A stretch of 64,000 nucleotides of DNA, from assembly GCF_963924675.1 (NCBI RefSeq), contig NC_089232.1, positions 54,147,229-54,211,228 on the forward strand, read 5' to 3'. This document shows positions 24,055 through 36,810 of the stretch, in pieces. A program made the translations under genes and the position numbers. Below the pieces are notes generated by a model. That model saw only the letters and a program-made list of their open reading frames with translations. It was not told the DNA's origin and did no database searches. This DNA comes from Phocoena phocoena (lineage: Eukaryota; Chordata; Mammalia; Artiodactyla; Phocoenidae). Numbering within the stretch: the first letter of the stretch is position 1; the number at the start of each line of letters is the position of its first letter.

Positions 24055-24307
24055 TCAGAGAGCAAAGGTTTCATGAAGCTTTTGGCGAAAATTTTATTTG
24101 CAGGTTTGATTATCTAATCATTTTAGTGCGATGTTTATAAGAAGTTAGTGAAGTGGAACAGAACATGACTCTAAAGTACAATCATAATCCTAATATTCAC
24201 CAAAGTGAATTTACTTTACCCTGGTACATGGTCATAGTATGAACAACTTATCTAGAATGTTTCATACAGAGAATATTTTCTCAAGATATAATATACAACC
24301 ATTATCA

Positions 24308-24641
24308 GGGCTTCCCTGGTGACGCAGTGGTTAAGAATCCTCCTGCCAATGCAGGCGACATGGGTTCGAGCTCTGGTCCAGGAAGATCCCACATGCCGCA
24401 GACCAACTAAGCCCACGTGCCACAGCTACTGAGCCTGAGCTCTAAAGCCCAGATACCACAACTACCGAGCCCGCGTGCCTAGAGCCCATGCTCCGCAACA
24501 AGAGAAGCCACTGCAATGAGAAGCCTGCGCACCGCAACGAAGAGTAGCCTCCGCTCGCCGCAACTAGAGAAAGTCCGCACGCAGCAACAAAGACCCAACG
24601 CAGCCAAAAATAATAAAGTAAATAAATTTATAAGAAAAAAA
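24308..24641 (+). repeat. CHR-type SINE, long form
   Basis: Long-form body with the repeated 'ccacaactac(c/t)gagcc' units and the 3' 'caaagacccaacgcagcca' end. The imperfect TSD ATAATATACAACCATTATCA (24,288-24,307) matches ATAATATATAACCATATCA (24,642-24,660). Confidence 0.95.
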
Positions 24642-24789
24642 ATAATATATAACCATATCAGTACAAAAATCCCCAATATTCCTGGCAAAACAACTCAAAC
24701 ACTGATGCTTTGCTTGGTAGAATTGGCTCCTGCTCAATAAAATTAGCTCATATATCAGTCTGGTCCTAAAAAGGAGGCTTCTCAAGACA

Positions 24790-25800
24790 AGGTACTTTGT
24801 GGCACTTCACACTACTGATAATTCCTCCCTTCCTGAAACTCTTGACACTTCTGCTGACTTTCAAAACACTCAAATTCAAAACACTCACAATCATTCATGT
24901 TCATACTTTTTCCTTCAGCCTCCTAAATTCAAGAGGGAAGTGGGCCCCCCAAAACAGTATTTAGCCTTCAACCCAAAACATAGTATCTGCCCTCTGATCC
25001 AATCTCATTGCTTCAACCATCACTTCTAGACTTCTCGGATGAATTTTAGTCTAGATTTTAATCATTAAGCTTGGCTGCTGTACACAGCTGTACACAGCTC
25101 TTCAAACATAACATAACCAAAATCTTCATCTCTGTTCCCAAACCACCTTCATATCCCAATCTAACTACTATTTGTATTAACTACCTGTTAATCTACCCAT
25201 TCGTAATCTCTCTTTTAGTAACTTGGACTAGAAACCATAAATCTTTTATATAAATCCAGTCACTACATACCATGTCCCAACACATGTTCCATTTAAGTAC
25301 CTCACTTGTCCTTCATCATAATCTTGAGCCTTATGACCTATTCTCTGGATTATCTAACAGCCTCCTAATTGGTCTCCCTGACTTCAATCTCCCTTTCCTT
25401 CAATCCACCTTACAGATTACCACCAACTTGATTTCCCTAAAACATACCTTACCTGTTCCCAAAAGATAAAGCTGCTTCCCACTCCCCAACTAAAACTGAG
25501 TACAAAATATCCAGTCTGGAACCTTCTTCTCTAACCTGCCCAGCCGAGGACTTACACAGGCCACGTACATCATGCTTACTCCCACCTCACAATTTGCCCT
25601 ATCTCTTTAAGCTAACCAAATCATTCAACACGCCTATGAAATAACATCTCCTCCTTGATGCCTTCTTCAACCTTTCACCCCACCCTCTCACCATTCCTAT
25701 ACAATCATTTATATTCCTTTCAACATTTTCACCTTCCTTATTCCCTCACATCCTAATCTGTGACCTTGGCACCTAGCAAGTATTGAGTAAAATACACAGT
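24790..25800 (+). repeat. L2 LINE, diverged
   Basis: Pyrimidine-rich 3' L2-type sequence. The clearest blocks lie after 25,300: 'cctcctaattggtctccctg', 'aagctgcttcccactcccca', 'catctcctccttgatgcctt', and a terminal 'ggcacctagcaagtattgag'. The 5' limit is uncertain. Confidence 0.6.
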
Positions 25801-25809
25801 AAGTTAAAA

Positions 25810-26488
25810 AATACTTCTTCAAGAAAAGATATCCTGTCAGCCATTCCAACATTCACAAAAATATTATATTGGAAGACTGATTAACCCCTATCATCCACTG
25901 TAACATTTATTAAGTACAGGCAGTTCTGGATTTCCAGGAATTTTACTTTTTGCGTTTCACATTTAAAGCACCCAGACAACTATATCCACTTAACTGCAGA
26001 CAGAGGACACACTAATGAATTTGTCACCTGGTTTGTTTCCAGATGCAGCATAAAGTATCCCCAACTCCCTACCTCAGTGGAGCCCTACAGCCCTTTTTGA
26101 AAGCATTTTTGGCTCTAGGCCAGAATCCACCCCTAGCTCTTCCTAAGGGTCCTTGAGATTAGAGTTAAGGAAAGAAGCAGCAAGACTAAGCCCCGAGCAA
26201 AGGGAAGGAAAACAAATATACACAAAGGATTGTTAAGTATAAAGCAATCACTGTGTCCCCCTTCTCTCCCTCATATAACCATTCAAGCATTATTCTTCCA
26301 AGCATTCACTTCAATCCAAATACTTCTGGAGTCATTTTAAAACTGGCTTTAGGTTAAAATGTTTAATGTGTCATTTTATAGAGATACTGTCTAATTAATC
26401 CGTAAAAACTCTTAAACACGATTAACAAAAACACCAGCATTCTAATGGCAAAGTAAATCCATATCTATGCCTGTAAGATTTTGTCATT
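25810..26488. other. Non-coding stretch, nothing recognised
   Basis: No exon or repeat I can support. Confidence 0.4.
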
Positions 26489-26499
26489 AAGAAAAAAAC

Positions 26500-26785
26500 G
26501 GGACTTCCCTGGTGGTCCAGTGGTAAAGAATCCGCCTTACAATGCAGGGGACACCGGTTCTATCACTGGTAAGCAAACTAAGATCCCACATGCCAAGATC
26601 CCACATGCCGCGGGGCAACTAAGCCCACGCGGTGCCTCAGCTCCAGAGCCCACATGCCCTGCAGGCTGCGCACCACCACTAGAGAAGAGAAAACCCGCAC
26701 GCCCGCAACGAACAATCCCGCCTGCTTCAATGAAGAACCCGCGTGCCCTGACACAGCCAAAAATAAACAAATAAAATTTTAAAAA
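26500..26785 (+). repeat. CHR-type SINE, long form, with internal duplication
   Basis: Perfect TSD AAGAAAAAAAC at 26,489-26,499 and 26,786-26,796. The body carries a tandem 15-bp duplication (aagatcccacatgcc twice, about 26,580-26,609) not seen in the other copies here. Confidence 0.93.
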
Positions 26786-26849
26786 AAGAAAAAAACAAAC
26801 AAGAAAATAGAAAATAGGGGAAATGATAATAGCAAATACACAAAACGGG

Positions 26850-27965
26850 AAATTCAAATGGCCAATAAACATATGAGAATGTTCATCCTCACAGTAATAG
26901 GAAAATGCAAAATTAAGGTCACAATGAAACATCATTTCTCTCTCATTACATTGAGGGGGGGAAAAGATTCTCAGTACCAAATGGAGACAAGGATATAAAG
27001 CTGTGCTGTCTGATACAGTAGCTACTAGCCACTTGTGACTAGTAAGAATCTGAAATGTGGCTAATGCAAATTGAGACTTGCTGTTAAACATAAAATACAT
27101 GCCATATTTTGAAGATTTAATAGAAAAAAGAGAATGCAAAAATCTCACTGCTATTGTTTACATACCAAAATGACATTTTTGATATACTAAATACATCACT
27201 AACATTAACTTCACCTTTTTTGTTAATGTAACTACAAGAAAATTTTAAGTTACATGTATGACCAACATTATATTTATATAGGACAGCACTGATATTGATA
27301 TAGAGCAACAGGCACTTTTATATACCACTGGTCAGAGTATAAACTGGTACAGCCACTTTGGAGAGAATTTCAAAATATTTAGGTGGGTTGTAGGATAAGA
27401 ATAACCTACAGTTCAGCAGTTATACTCCTAACTTTGTGCTCTAGAGAAACTCTCACACATATATACAAAAAGATGTAAATTATGTTTCAGCACGATTGTA
27501 TATAAATACAAAAATAATCCAAATGTTCATCCAAAAACACTAGACAAACTGTGTTATAATCACACAATGGGATACTATGCAATACTATTTAAAAAGAGGA
27601 ATAGATCAACAAGGAAAAACTCTGCAGAAATGTTAAGTAAAAAAAGCTAATTGTATTTTAAAAATTCCATATACAATCATGCTCAGCAACTATAAACTAT
27701 CTTAAAACAGTCCTATACGCTATTTACACACAGATACACACATGGAGATTGTATATGTGAGGGTAGGCACAAAATTCAAGACAGTGGGAAAGAAACGATG
27801 GTATCCAGGAAGATTACAGAAGGGCTTCAGCTATACCGATAGTGTTCCATACCCTAAAATAAGTGAGTAGTGGGTACTTTATGATCTTTATTCTTTTCAT
27901 GCCTGAAATATTTGTTTTTAACATATGATTTTGTATACCATGTATAGCACTATAACTGGGTATAC
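26850..27965 (+). repeat. L1M 3' portion interrupted by a hAT element
   Basis: Forward L1 blocks: 'catatgagaatgttcatcct', then after the hAT insertion 'ctggtacagccactttggag', 'ataatccaaatgttcatcca' and 'gggatactatgcaatactat'. Old and frameless. Confidence 0.75.
27003..27289. mobile_element. hAT-type non-autonomous transposon
   Basis: Terminal inverted repeat GTGCTGTC (27,003-27,010) and GACAGCAC (27,282-27,289). The 'gtagctactagccacttgtg' block is familiar from Charlie-type MITEs. It sits inside the L1M. Confidence 0.7.
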
Positions 27966-28140
27966 TTTATGGTTTGGGGGACATAAGCAAAAACTTCACA
28001 ATTTTAATCATGCGAAAAGCAACCTTTATACCTTGAATAACATCAGGATGCAGGAGAGGCAACATTTAAACACCAATTATATAAACACCAATTTTATACC
28101 ACTACTATCAACATAATGAGAAAAACAGAAGAATACAAAT

Positions 28141-28363
28141 CAGGGGTCAGCAAACTTATTCTTTAAATAACCAAATAGTAAATATTCGGGGCTTTGCAGG
28201 GCCATATGGTTTCTGTCACAGCTACTCAATCCTGCCATAGTAGTGGGAAAGCAGCCAGACAGTATGCAAACAAATGAGTATGGCTGTGTTCCAATAAAAC
28301 TTTATTTACAAAAACAGGCAGCAGACCAAATTTGGCCAGTGAGCTACGGTTTGATAACCCCTG
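28141..28363 (+). mobile_element. MER1-like hAT-Charlie element
   Basis: Inverted termini CAGGGGTCAGCAAAC and gtttgataaccCCTG. Internal 'tggctgtgttccaataaaac' and 'tttatttacaaaaacaggca' blocks are diagnostic. Confidence 0.88.
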
Positions 28364-28392
28364 TCAAGATCCGTCTTTAAAAAAGAAATCAA

Positions 28393-28680
28393 GGGCTTCC
28401 CTGGTGGCGCAGTGGTTAAGGATCCGCCTGCCAATGCAGGGGACACAGGTTCAAGCCCTGGTCCGGGAAAATCCCACATGCCACAGAGCAACTAAGCCTG
28501 TGCACCACAACTACTGAGCCCGCGTGCCACAACTACTGAAGCCTGCGTGCCTGGAGCCTGTGCTCCACAACAAGAGAAGCCATCACAATGAAGAGTAGCC
28601 CCCACTCGCCACAACTAGAGAAAGCCCACGCGCAGCAACAAGACCCAACACAGCCAAAAAATAAAATTAAAAAAAATTTT
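28393..28680 (+). repeat. CHR-type SINE, long form
   Basis: Full head 'gggcttccctggtggcgcag' and long-form 3' body. The flanks share an imperfect A-rich tttaaaaaa(g)aaatcaa, so the 3' end is approximate. Confidence 0.92.
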
Positions 28681-28779
28681 TTTAAAAAAAATCAATAAAT
28701 CCATTAAGTCAAAGTCTGAAGGAGAAATGGATTTCTATAGTAACAAAGTATGCCATGAATTACCCGGTAATCATAAAAG

Positions 28780-29300
28780 AGAAAATGTTTCTTGTCCATG
28801 GAGACATCTAGCAATCACCACGTTAACCCAGCAATCAAACTTAGTACCACGAATAGTGCGACGCAATCATTTTGTACCTCCTGATGTGATGTAATATGAA
28901 GCAGCATCACCTATGAAGTATCCCGGCCAAATGTTTAACCTGAATTCAACGCAGTCTTTAGTTAAGTTTTAAACAAGTTTAAAAAAAACCATCAGACAAA
29001 TTCTGAATACAGGACATTTTACAAAATAATAGGTCTCTTGAGAAAGTCATTTTTTAAAACTGGTGTTTAAATTTAAAAGTGAATTGAGACACAACAGCAA
29101 ATGCAATGTAATACAAGATCCTCACTGGACCTTGGTATGGAGGGGAAAAAACTGTATACATCTGGATTGGGGATTACATGACTTCTGGGGATTAGATAAT
29201 TGTGTTACGTACGATAAAAATATTTTAAGTATTGAGGAAAATGTCATTTTTTGGAGATTCATACTTAAGTATTTAGGGGTGAAGTGACATGATGTCTATA
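28780..29300 (+). repeat. L1M 3' region, diverged
   Basis: Blocks 'tttgtacctcctgatgtgat' and 'accatcagacaaattctgaa' followed by 'cattttacaaaataataggt' fit an old L1M 3' UTR. Confidence 0.5.
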
Positions 29301-30104
29301 ATTTATTTTTAAATGGTTCGGCAAGATTATGGATGAAGCAAATAGGGCAAAAATATAAAATACCATCGAATTTAGGTGGTGGCATATACGAACTCAATGT
29401 ACTGTTACAATATTCCATAGGATTAAAAATTTTCATAATAAAAACGCCAGAATGCAATGAGATTATATACTTATTAAATTTTTTTCATCAATCTCCTCCA
29501 CAAATATTAGTCTTAAGTTTCCCTAAAAGCTCTCAAGGTCCTAAACTTTCCTAAAGTTCACAACCCTGATGTTTTTCCTTTTAAGCATCTGATTTCTAAA
29601 AGTGAGAACAAGGCAATTATAAGGTAAGACAATCTAATTATACTGCCATTTGACTTTTATACATTTTATAAAGATTCTTAAAATATAAAACATACTTATA
29701 ATTCCTTTATAGCATTTTTACTTTTCACTTTGTATAATAATTCATATACACGTTTACTCCTTTCCTCATACCACACATGGCAGACTCAGATAATCTTTGT
29801 CCCCCAAAGTATCTAACACTAGCAGACAATATTTACTTACTAAATAAAAATTGAATAGCAGGAAATTTGTGTTCATACCTTTAACACGTTAAGCATCAAG
29901 TCTTTGAGAAGGAATGCAAACCTCCCTCCCCTCTTCTTACTCTCTATTCTCCTCCCCCTGAAAGATACGGTTTTTATGGGAAAATTTATTCAGCAACTAT
30001 TTATAGAATATAATATAGATACATGGATAAATCTGCACACAAAACTAACACAGTTGTTGTCCCTATGTTGCTTACACTTTGGTAGAAAATGACAATCTTA
30101 AAAC
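29300..30104. other. Non-coding stretch, nothing recognised
   Basis: A+T rich, no gene supported. A splice-like minus-strand segment at 29,879-29,957 was considered and rejected. Confidence 0.4.
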
Positions 30105-30113
30105 AGAACTCTT

Positions 30114-30324
30114 TTTTTTTTTTTTTTTTTTTGCGGTACGCGGGCCTCTCACTGTTGTGGTCTCTCCCGCTGCGGAGCACAGGCTCCGGACGCGCAGGCT
30201 CAGCGGCCATGGCTCACAGGCCTAGCCGCTCCGCGGCATGTGGGATCTTCCCGGACCAGGGCACGAACACATGTGCCCTGCATCGGCAGGCGGACTCTCA
30301 ACCACTGCGCCACCAGGGAAGCCC
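30114..30324 (-). repeat. CHR-type SINE, short form
   Basis: Reverse orientation with a T-run at its left end. TSD AGAACTCTT at 30,105-30,113 and 30,325-30,333. Confidence 0.95.
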
Positions 30325-30599
30325 AGAACTCTTAACTGAAGAGTCAAAAGGACCTCAAGACATCAGATGGTCCAGCCCTCTGCCTTAGTGCAAAAATATT
30401 ACATTACAGATTAAAGCCACTAAATTGGAGAAAGAATAAGTAACTCACAAAATCACAGGATCATTAAAAGGTTCAGTGGGAACCTCAAACAGGGTCTTCT
30501 GCCTCCTGGTTTACCATATATCATTTAGTATAGCAATAAGAGAAAGCACTCAAATGTTCCAAGGCTCTATGGTAATGACTACCTGGAATACCCCAACCC

Positions 30600-30760
30600 A
30601 ACAATTTTATGAAATATCCTCACTTAACAAACAAGAACACTGAGGCTTAGAAACATTAAGTAACTTGCTTTAAATTACCCATCTACAGAGTGGTGGAAGA
30701 GGGATTCAAATCCAGGTGGTCTGACTTTAGAGTCTATGCTTCCAATCACCTTCCTCCTTT
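30600..30760 (-). repeat. MIR SINE
   Basis: Reverse MIR: 'gaacactgaggcttagaaac', 'taagtaacttgctttaaatt', 'gggattcaaatccaggtggt' and 'ctgactttagagtctatgct'. Confidence 0.8.
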
Positions 30761-33170
30761 TGGAACTTTTTCCAAAACCATAACCCACTCCTAGTACAAA
30801 GCTTTCTTACACTTAATATACACATACAAACATACGCAACAAAACAGTGCCAAGCATCCTACGGCATTACCTAAAAGCATAGAGTAGCAAAGATTCAGAA
30901 ATATGTATCTAAATCTTTGGAAAAGACGCCTCATGCACATTTGTGAAACAGTAATTCTCACTTAGGTCTGTGGATGTAGACCAGTTTTCATTCTTAGGTG
31001 ACTAAGAAGAATTACAAATAACAGATTTAAGGCCTAAAAACATACTCTTTTAATGTCATCACTGTTTGGCCAGCACCTCTGACCATCGTTCAAGTATAAT
31101 CCTGAAGCTACTGCTATCTAGCATCTCCCAAACTTTGTTAGACAAAATATCACACAACCAGTTAACCATCACACTTATTTTTACCTTGTTAGATCATTTT
31201 CAGTCCTCTTAAAACCCAGGGTCAGTGTTATTCCAGACAGCTCTCTATAATTAACTATGCATTTCTACTCCTTTATATTCAAAATATACCTTATACCTGA
31301 CTCCATAACTTAGCCATGTAATATATATCCGAACCAAAACAAAAGACCCACCTACATGAATTCCACTTTGTAGGATGGTCATAAAGTCTGAAAACATAAA
31401 TATTATTTTAACATATTCTATAACATCAATAAACCATTTATTGTGTATGCATCTGTGTTTCCAGACCTGGTAGCCACCCTGTACTTAAATAAAAATCAAG
31501 TAAGCAAAGACAGAGGCAGAAAAAGCAACACAAATCAAAAGTACAACAGCAAATAACCTGAACTAAAATACAAACCTATCCCTGAGAAAAAGACTCAAGA
31601 TGTAAGATAAGAGCAATAACATTCTAAATCATCACTTAATCCTTATAAGCCTCTACTTCCCTTATGAACTAGAGTTAGATTTTATAAAACAAAAACAAAA
31701 TGAAAGTATAACTTAACTCTATTATGTACTGAGCTAAAAGTTACCATTTCACTTTCACATTTTGATTCAAAACACTCCAGAAGAGCTGAACATAAAGAAG
31801 TTGAACTCAGTTTCCTTACATTTAGGACCTAGAACCACCAAAGCTTTAATTAAATTCTGAATCATATAAACAAACCCAATTATAAGAGATAATTTAAGAA
31901 ATCAAGTAAGGTTGTTTTTGGTTTGTTTTTCCATCTAAAATACAGGCACTCAAAGATGTCCAAATGTTGAACAGCTTCATGAACCTGGTCTGAATTACAG
32001 TACTAAATTTAATATATTCAAAAGTACAAGTTCTTTTGCACATCAGTTTTGATAAAAGTGATAAACACATTAAAAGTGAAACTAGAAATTTGACGGCTTA
32101 TCTGAGTGCTATAAAGGAGGTATCTTAGGTCATGAATGGAACTAGTGTTCATTTTTATATTGGGGCACTGAAATAAACAAAGTTGATTTGCTTTAAAATA
32201 AAAAAAATCAATCTCAATTCACTGCAGCAAGCAAGATCACATGAAACTCTAACTCAATGACTCACTAATGAAAGCAAAAGACCATTATGCATTAAAACAA
32301 AAACAAACATCAAAGATCTCTCATGCTTATCTTAAAAGTGTGCAATGTTTGTGTAAACTCAAGAAGAGCCATCTTTACCAAACTGGATCATCACTAGTAA
32401 AGTTAAAGAACAGAATTAGAAAACTAAGCACCTACTTCATCACTAAGTGCAAGAGGACACCCTCATGCAGAAACTTACAATGCAGGAAGACAAAGACACA
32501 ACTTCAAGTAATATACCACAACTACGGAATTAAGGGAAGCAGTGGCTATATACAGATCAATATGAACACAATAAACCTAAGAGACAGATTGACTCCATCA
32601 GCTATCTTCAAGAGAATGGTCTTATAACTAAAGACAGAACAGCAGTCACAAATCAGTGACAGTATTTCAGACACTATTGGCCAACCATTAACCTTTCAGC
32701 TATATTCGCAAAAGAGAAACAACAGGGTCTTTTCTAAACACAAATAATAACATATATTTTATAGGTACATCCCAAGTTATTTAAACCAGACTTGTTAAAA
32801 GTCCTGTTTACCCTCCTCCCATTTTCCCATCTTTTCTCCCATTCTCCTGTCCAAGAACCCCTCTATCCAAAGTTGGACAGTACATGGTGTTTCCCCCAGC
32901 TTCCCTCATGCCTAATGTAGGGATTTCTTTTTTTGTCTTTGGCTCACGTTTTAATCTTAGGTACAACAATATTTCCCCCTTCCTACTTCCTCTTTTCATA
33001 TTCCAGTTTTTGTCCAGTTACAGAAAAACTCTTCTTCCCTCTCTCGTCAAAAATAGTAAAGCTCTAATCATAGCTTCTCAGCAAAGTGTAGAAAACACCA
33101 TACATGCCAAATCCCACTCATAATTAAATCATCCACAAAGGAAGCAGAGTTGTAATGTAAATTAAGGAAG
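30760..33170. other. Intron-like stretch, no gene seen
   Basis: A 119-codon open frame at 32,268-32,627 (plus) and a 63-codon frame at 32,808-32,999 (minus) have no recognisable motif and AT-driven composition. I do not call them genes. No named repeat. Confidence 0.4.
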
Positions 33171-33179
33171 AGTTTGTTA

Positions 33180-33290
33180 TCGGAACAGAAGATCTCCGAG
33201 GGCAGGGATTTTGTTGGGCCTCCTGCCTGGAATGGAACCTTGCATATTAGAAGGCACTCAGTGAATTCAAGAATATTTGGGGGGTAAGAG
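33180..33290 (+). repeat. L2 tail
   Basis: Terminal L2 block: 'cgagggcagggattttgttg' and 'aaggcactcagtgaattcaa'. Confidence 0.65.
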
Positions 33291-34010
33291 GAGGGTAGCC
33301 CACAGACTAAATACTATTAAGCTCTACTGAATTTTTTACTTCTCATTGGGTTGGTAGCCTAGAGAAGTAAAAGTAACAAGAAGCCTCTCATATCTAAACT
33401 TGATCTCCCACACATTCTATCATTTAGAGTTGCTTTGAGTTTAATTATTTGCTCTTTGTAAGAGACTAGGAAGGGCCACCTGTGTTCAATAGATAGCACC
33501 AGTTCCTTAACTCAGAGTTGATTGCTTTAATCAGAAAAGGGAAAAAGAAAAACTCTTTGCCAAAATAGCTTAAGCACCCATGAGTAATATGGACACTCCT
33601 AGATTCTCCTATTCATAAGAACATCTATTAACTTAACCATCCCTTTTCAAGGTTAGGAGTGCTCTTATACATACCTACACCAAGAAAATGCAATTATACT
33701 TAAGAATCAGTGACATTACCCTCAAGCTTTTAAAAGTTCTTTGAAATCCTTCAGAACTTCACAAATTTATCAAACCTACTTCTCAGGTATGTACTACCTA
33801 TCAAACAAAATCTGTACACTTGGCTTTTTTCTTATATAACAAACTTGATTATACCTAATAACATAACCACATTTGACAACAGTTTTCCATGAAAGAGAAG
33901 GTTTTTCATGTTTCTTTCATACAAATGCACTTTTCATTCACAGCCTATTTTGAAGTGGAGATCATTCTACATAGACAAAAAGCACCAGCAATACCAGACA
34001 CGGGTCTTAC
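33290..34010. other. Non-coding stretch, nothing recognised
   Basis: No repeat or supported exon. Confidence 0.4.
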
Positions 34011-34045
34011 CCTTCCTATATTACTACCAGTAATTGGTCCCATCT
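34011..34045 (-). other. Exon-like segment (candidate, minus strand)
   Basis: A 35-bp segment with a good acceptor on the minus strand (cttgttttacttttag|) and a strong donor (GGAAGG|gtaaga). Its open frame reads MGPITGSNIGR. It begins in phase 1, which matches the phase in which the candidate exon at 35.44 kb ends, so the two would join in frame. The orientation agrees with the gene starting at the CpG island. Such small pairs also arise by chance. Confidence 0.25.
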
Positions 34046-35100
34046 CTAAAAGTAAAACAAGTTCCTTAATATTAAATACAAGTCTTGCAATGTTTCTCTC
34101 TCATCTAAACTTCAGACCATGTTTTAGTAGATCTTCTTTTATTCAAAAGGATGCAAAACAAGTTTTCCAACTACCATTATGTTTCTTAACTTTAAGATCT
34201 TTAATTTTCAAGAAATAAATCCATTTAAAGCCAATAAATATAATCTTGATATTTTAACATACTCCAAAAGAAAACTATGAATCCATTTTTAGCAAGTTAC
34301 TATTAAACTACTTATTAAGTCATAAAAGCATGAAATTGGCAAACTATGCTTTAAATGTTACAAATCATGTTAAATGTCTAAATATATGAACAAGTTAAAA
34401 TACTACAATTGATTGTTAAACTACTGGGTTCTTCAATAAGTTATTACGAAGGGTATCATGTTAAGATATTGTAGATGTGGTCAGAAGTTAGCTGTAGTAA
34501 AAGAGAAAAAAATTTACTTGAGAAATTCTGTGTCATGGCTTACCATAATTCAGAGCAAAATGTTTATGTCTGTCATTAACATTAAACTTAAGAGGAGAAA
34601 TAAAACACTTGAAAACTTAAAAAAAAAAAGGTATGAGCTACCACATGGTATCTGTTTCCTAGGTTGCTAGATGATACTAAAAACTAAATCTCAAAATCTT
34701 CATAACGTCTGAGAAATGAAACTACAGTAGATAGACTACACTTTTGGAAAGCTTTATACCTTTATCAAGAATTCAGTGAAGACTTATTTTTATAACACTG
34801 ATTCAACTACCTAATCAAATCACTCAAGTTAGTCTAAATGGTGGTGGTCTGGGGACAAACCAGAGAGACAGAATGCTGAAAAGTGTAACTCAAGTCAAAT
34901 CTAAACAAGGAGGTTAAATCACCTTAGAAATGTTTCATTTGAAAAAAAGATTCAAAAATGGCTAATTGGAGATATAAGCATACTTAAATTAGTTGGAAAG
35001 ATCAAAAGTTATTTTATTTTAAATCAATGTTTTGATGTAAAGAAGTATCACCAACAAAGACAAGAATAAAAAACAGATTATGAACCCCATGTATCTTTTT

Positions 35101-35303
35101 TTTTTTTTTTTGCGGTACGCGGGCCTCCCACTGCTGTGGCCTCTCCCGTTGCAGAGCACAGGCTCCGGATGCGCAGGCTCAGCGGCCATGGCTCACGGGC
35201 CCAGCCGCTCCACGGCATGTGGGATCTTCCCGGACCGGGGCACGAACCCGTGTCCCCTGCATCGGCAGGCGGACTCTCAACGACTGCGCAACCAGGGAAG
35301 CCT
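35101..35303 (-). repeat. CHR-type SINE, short form
   Basis: Reverse orientation. Perfect 14-bp TSD CCATGTATCTTTTT at 35,087-35,100 and 35,304-35,317. Confidence 0.97.
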
Positions 35304-35440
35304 CCATGTATCTTTTTCTTCACCTGTACTTGTTAGATCAGCTGCTAGAAGCTGATGACAAGCTCTGTTACTTTATAAATTTTATGACAGTCAAGCAAAA
35401 ACTATAAAAATCAATACTCCCCAAATCGACACTATTTTAC

Positions 35441-35516
35441 CTTCACTGTTCAGTTTGAGTACAGGATAGTGAGATGGGTAGTAATCCAGATTACACTTTT
35501 GTAGTTTTCTCAGTTT
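35441..35516 (-). other. Exon-like segment (candidate, minus strand)
   Basis: A 76-bp segment open in one frame on the minus strand, starting KLRKLQKCNLDYYPSHYPV. It begins after ...gattcctag and ends GTGAAG|gtaaaa. Both splice sites are weak (little pyrimidine upstream). Phase 0 to 1, compatible with the segment at 34,011. I do not recognise the peptide. Confidence 0.25.
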
Positions 35517-35519
35517 CTA

Positions 35520-36790
35520 GGAATCTTACTCATATCCCCAATTATTCAATCCTCCTAATCCACACAGTGTGAAAAATCATCAAAAATCCATATTCCCCAA
35601 AATTCTCTTACCACTCATTGTAATTTTAACCTAAGTATTACTTAAGTAAATTTTCCTATTAGAATTTTGGAACTTAAAACAATTTTAACTCCTAGAACTC
35701 TCATACTTCAGTTGTTTCCCTACTAATTTTTGCTTAAAATCAGTGAACTGTGAAAGGCATATTTCACAAAAAAGTAAAATGCCATGTATATTTTAATAAG
35801 TTAATTTTATTCACCTTATTAATATCTTATGAAGGATTACTGTAGAGTTCTATTTTATTTACTTTCTATGCTAGATAATGTCAAAAAATATTTTTAAATA
35901 ATTACATATAATATACAAATATTCATATAATGTAGATATTATATGTAACTACCACCACTGAGTATGGGGGGGAACATTCACTCCCAGTATCACGTGCAAT
36001 AAATGTTTACCAATCCATCTACAAGGACATGTTTGCAATCTTTCCACTACTGGCTTAGCCAGTTTTCAATGAAACTCCACAATCGCTAAACAATACAATG
36101 GCAAATTCTACTCTTCCACGAATGCCAAGAGATAGTGTATCAGCGTCACATTTTAATTCAAAAAACTCCATAAAAAAATGTACGTTATAAGAAAATAAAC
36201 TTTCAACAACAGCCACTTTTTCTGACCTCGTCAACTTGTGATATTTTAGACACTATATTATTCCTTCAAATGATGTAATCTTAAGGGATTTGGTAATTAC
36301 GTGTGAATTACTAACATAAGCTAATATTTACTGACCTATCAGACAAACTGAAAAGGCTTTCACCTGTTCCTGGAGTCTTTATAGAAATCACACCCAGTAT
36401 AAGAAAACAGGTGTTGAAAGCTCTGATGGTCACATCACAGAGAATAATCACAACATGAACAAATCCAAAGGGTAATGTCCAAGAAACTGGGGAAATCTTA
36501 ACTAATGGGTATGAAAGATCAAATAAAAATATTATTCCATGCTGACAGTGCAACATAAACACTGCAGAAACTGTAGTAAGACTTTTTATGAGAGCAAAAA
36601 TAAATGAAGAGGAGAAAACACAAACAACCATTTAAAAAAAAAAAAGATAAAGAAGACACTGAGAGAAGAAGCACAGTAAAAATCAGGATTATCCCTGAAA
36701 GAAAATCTGTTGACTAACAAAATCTGTTCTAAATACTAAAAGTTCTATTGAAACAACGCATTGTCCATTCAAGAAGCCTACAATATTATT
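35520..36790. other. Intron-like stretch
   Basis: No repeat I can name. The minus strand at 36,311-36,631 has a 106-codon hydrophobic open frame and several splice-like dinucleotides, but its frame does not connect with the candidate at 35.44 kb. Confidence 0.35.
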
Positions 36791-36810
36791 CCTTTAAGAA
36801 ATTACCATTT

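Noticed and set aside
29879..29957. Minus-strand exon-like segment (ctttcag| to TTAAAG|gtatga), frame containing FAFLLKDLMLNVLK
   Set aside because: Its only open frame starts in a phase that does not follow from the candidate exon at 34,011, and neighbouring sequence shows that such pairs occur by chance here.
32268..32627. 119-codon open frame on the plus strand
   Set aside because: Lys/Ser/Thr-rich from A-rich DNA, no motif, no promoter or splice context.
33751..33785. Plus-strand mini-exon-like segment (ccttcag| to CTCAG|gtatgt)
   Set aside because: Too short, on the opposite strand to the other candidates, no partner; used as a gauge of chance splice-like pairs.
35078..35407. Several 60-90 codon open frames repeated at many places in the window
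   Set aside because: All are translations of the CHR SINE body (for example [17 protein letters not shown]), not genes.
36311..36631. 106-codon hydrophobic open frame on the minus strand with a possible acceptor and gtgaaa donor
   Set aside because: No recognised family, several competing splice choices, and its frame cannot join the next candidate exon without a stop.
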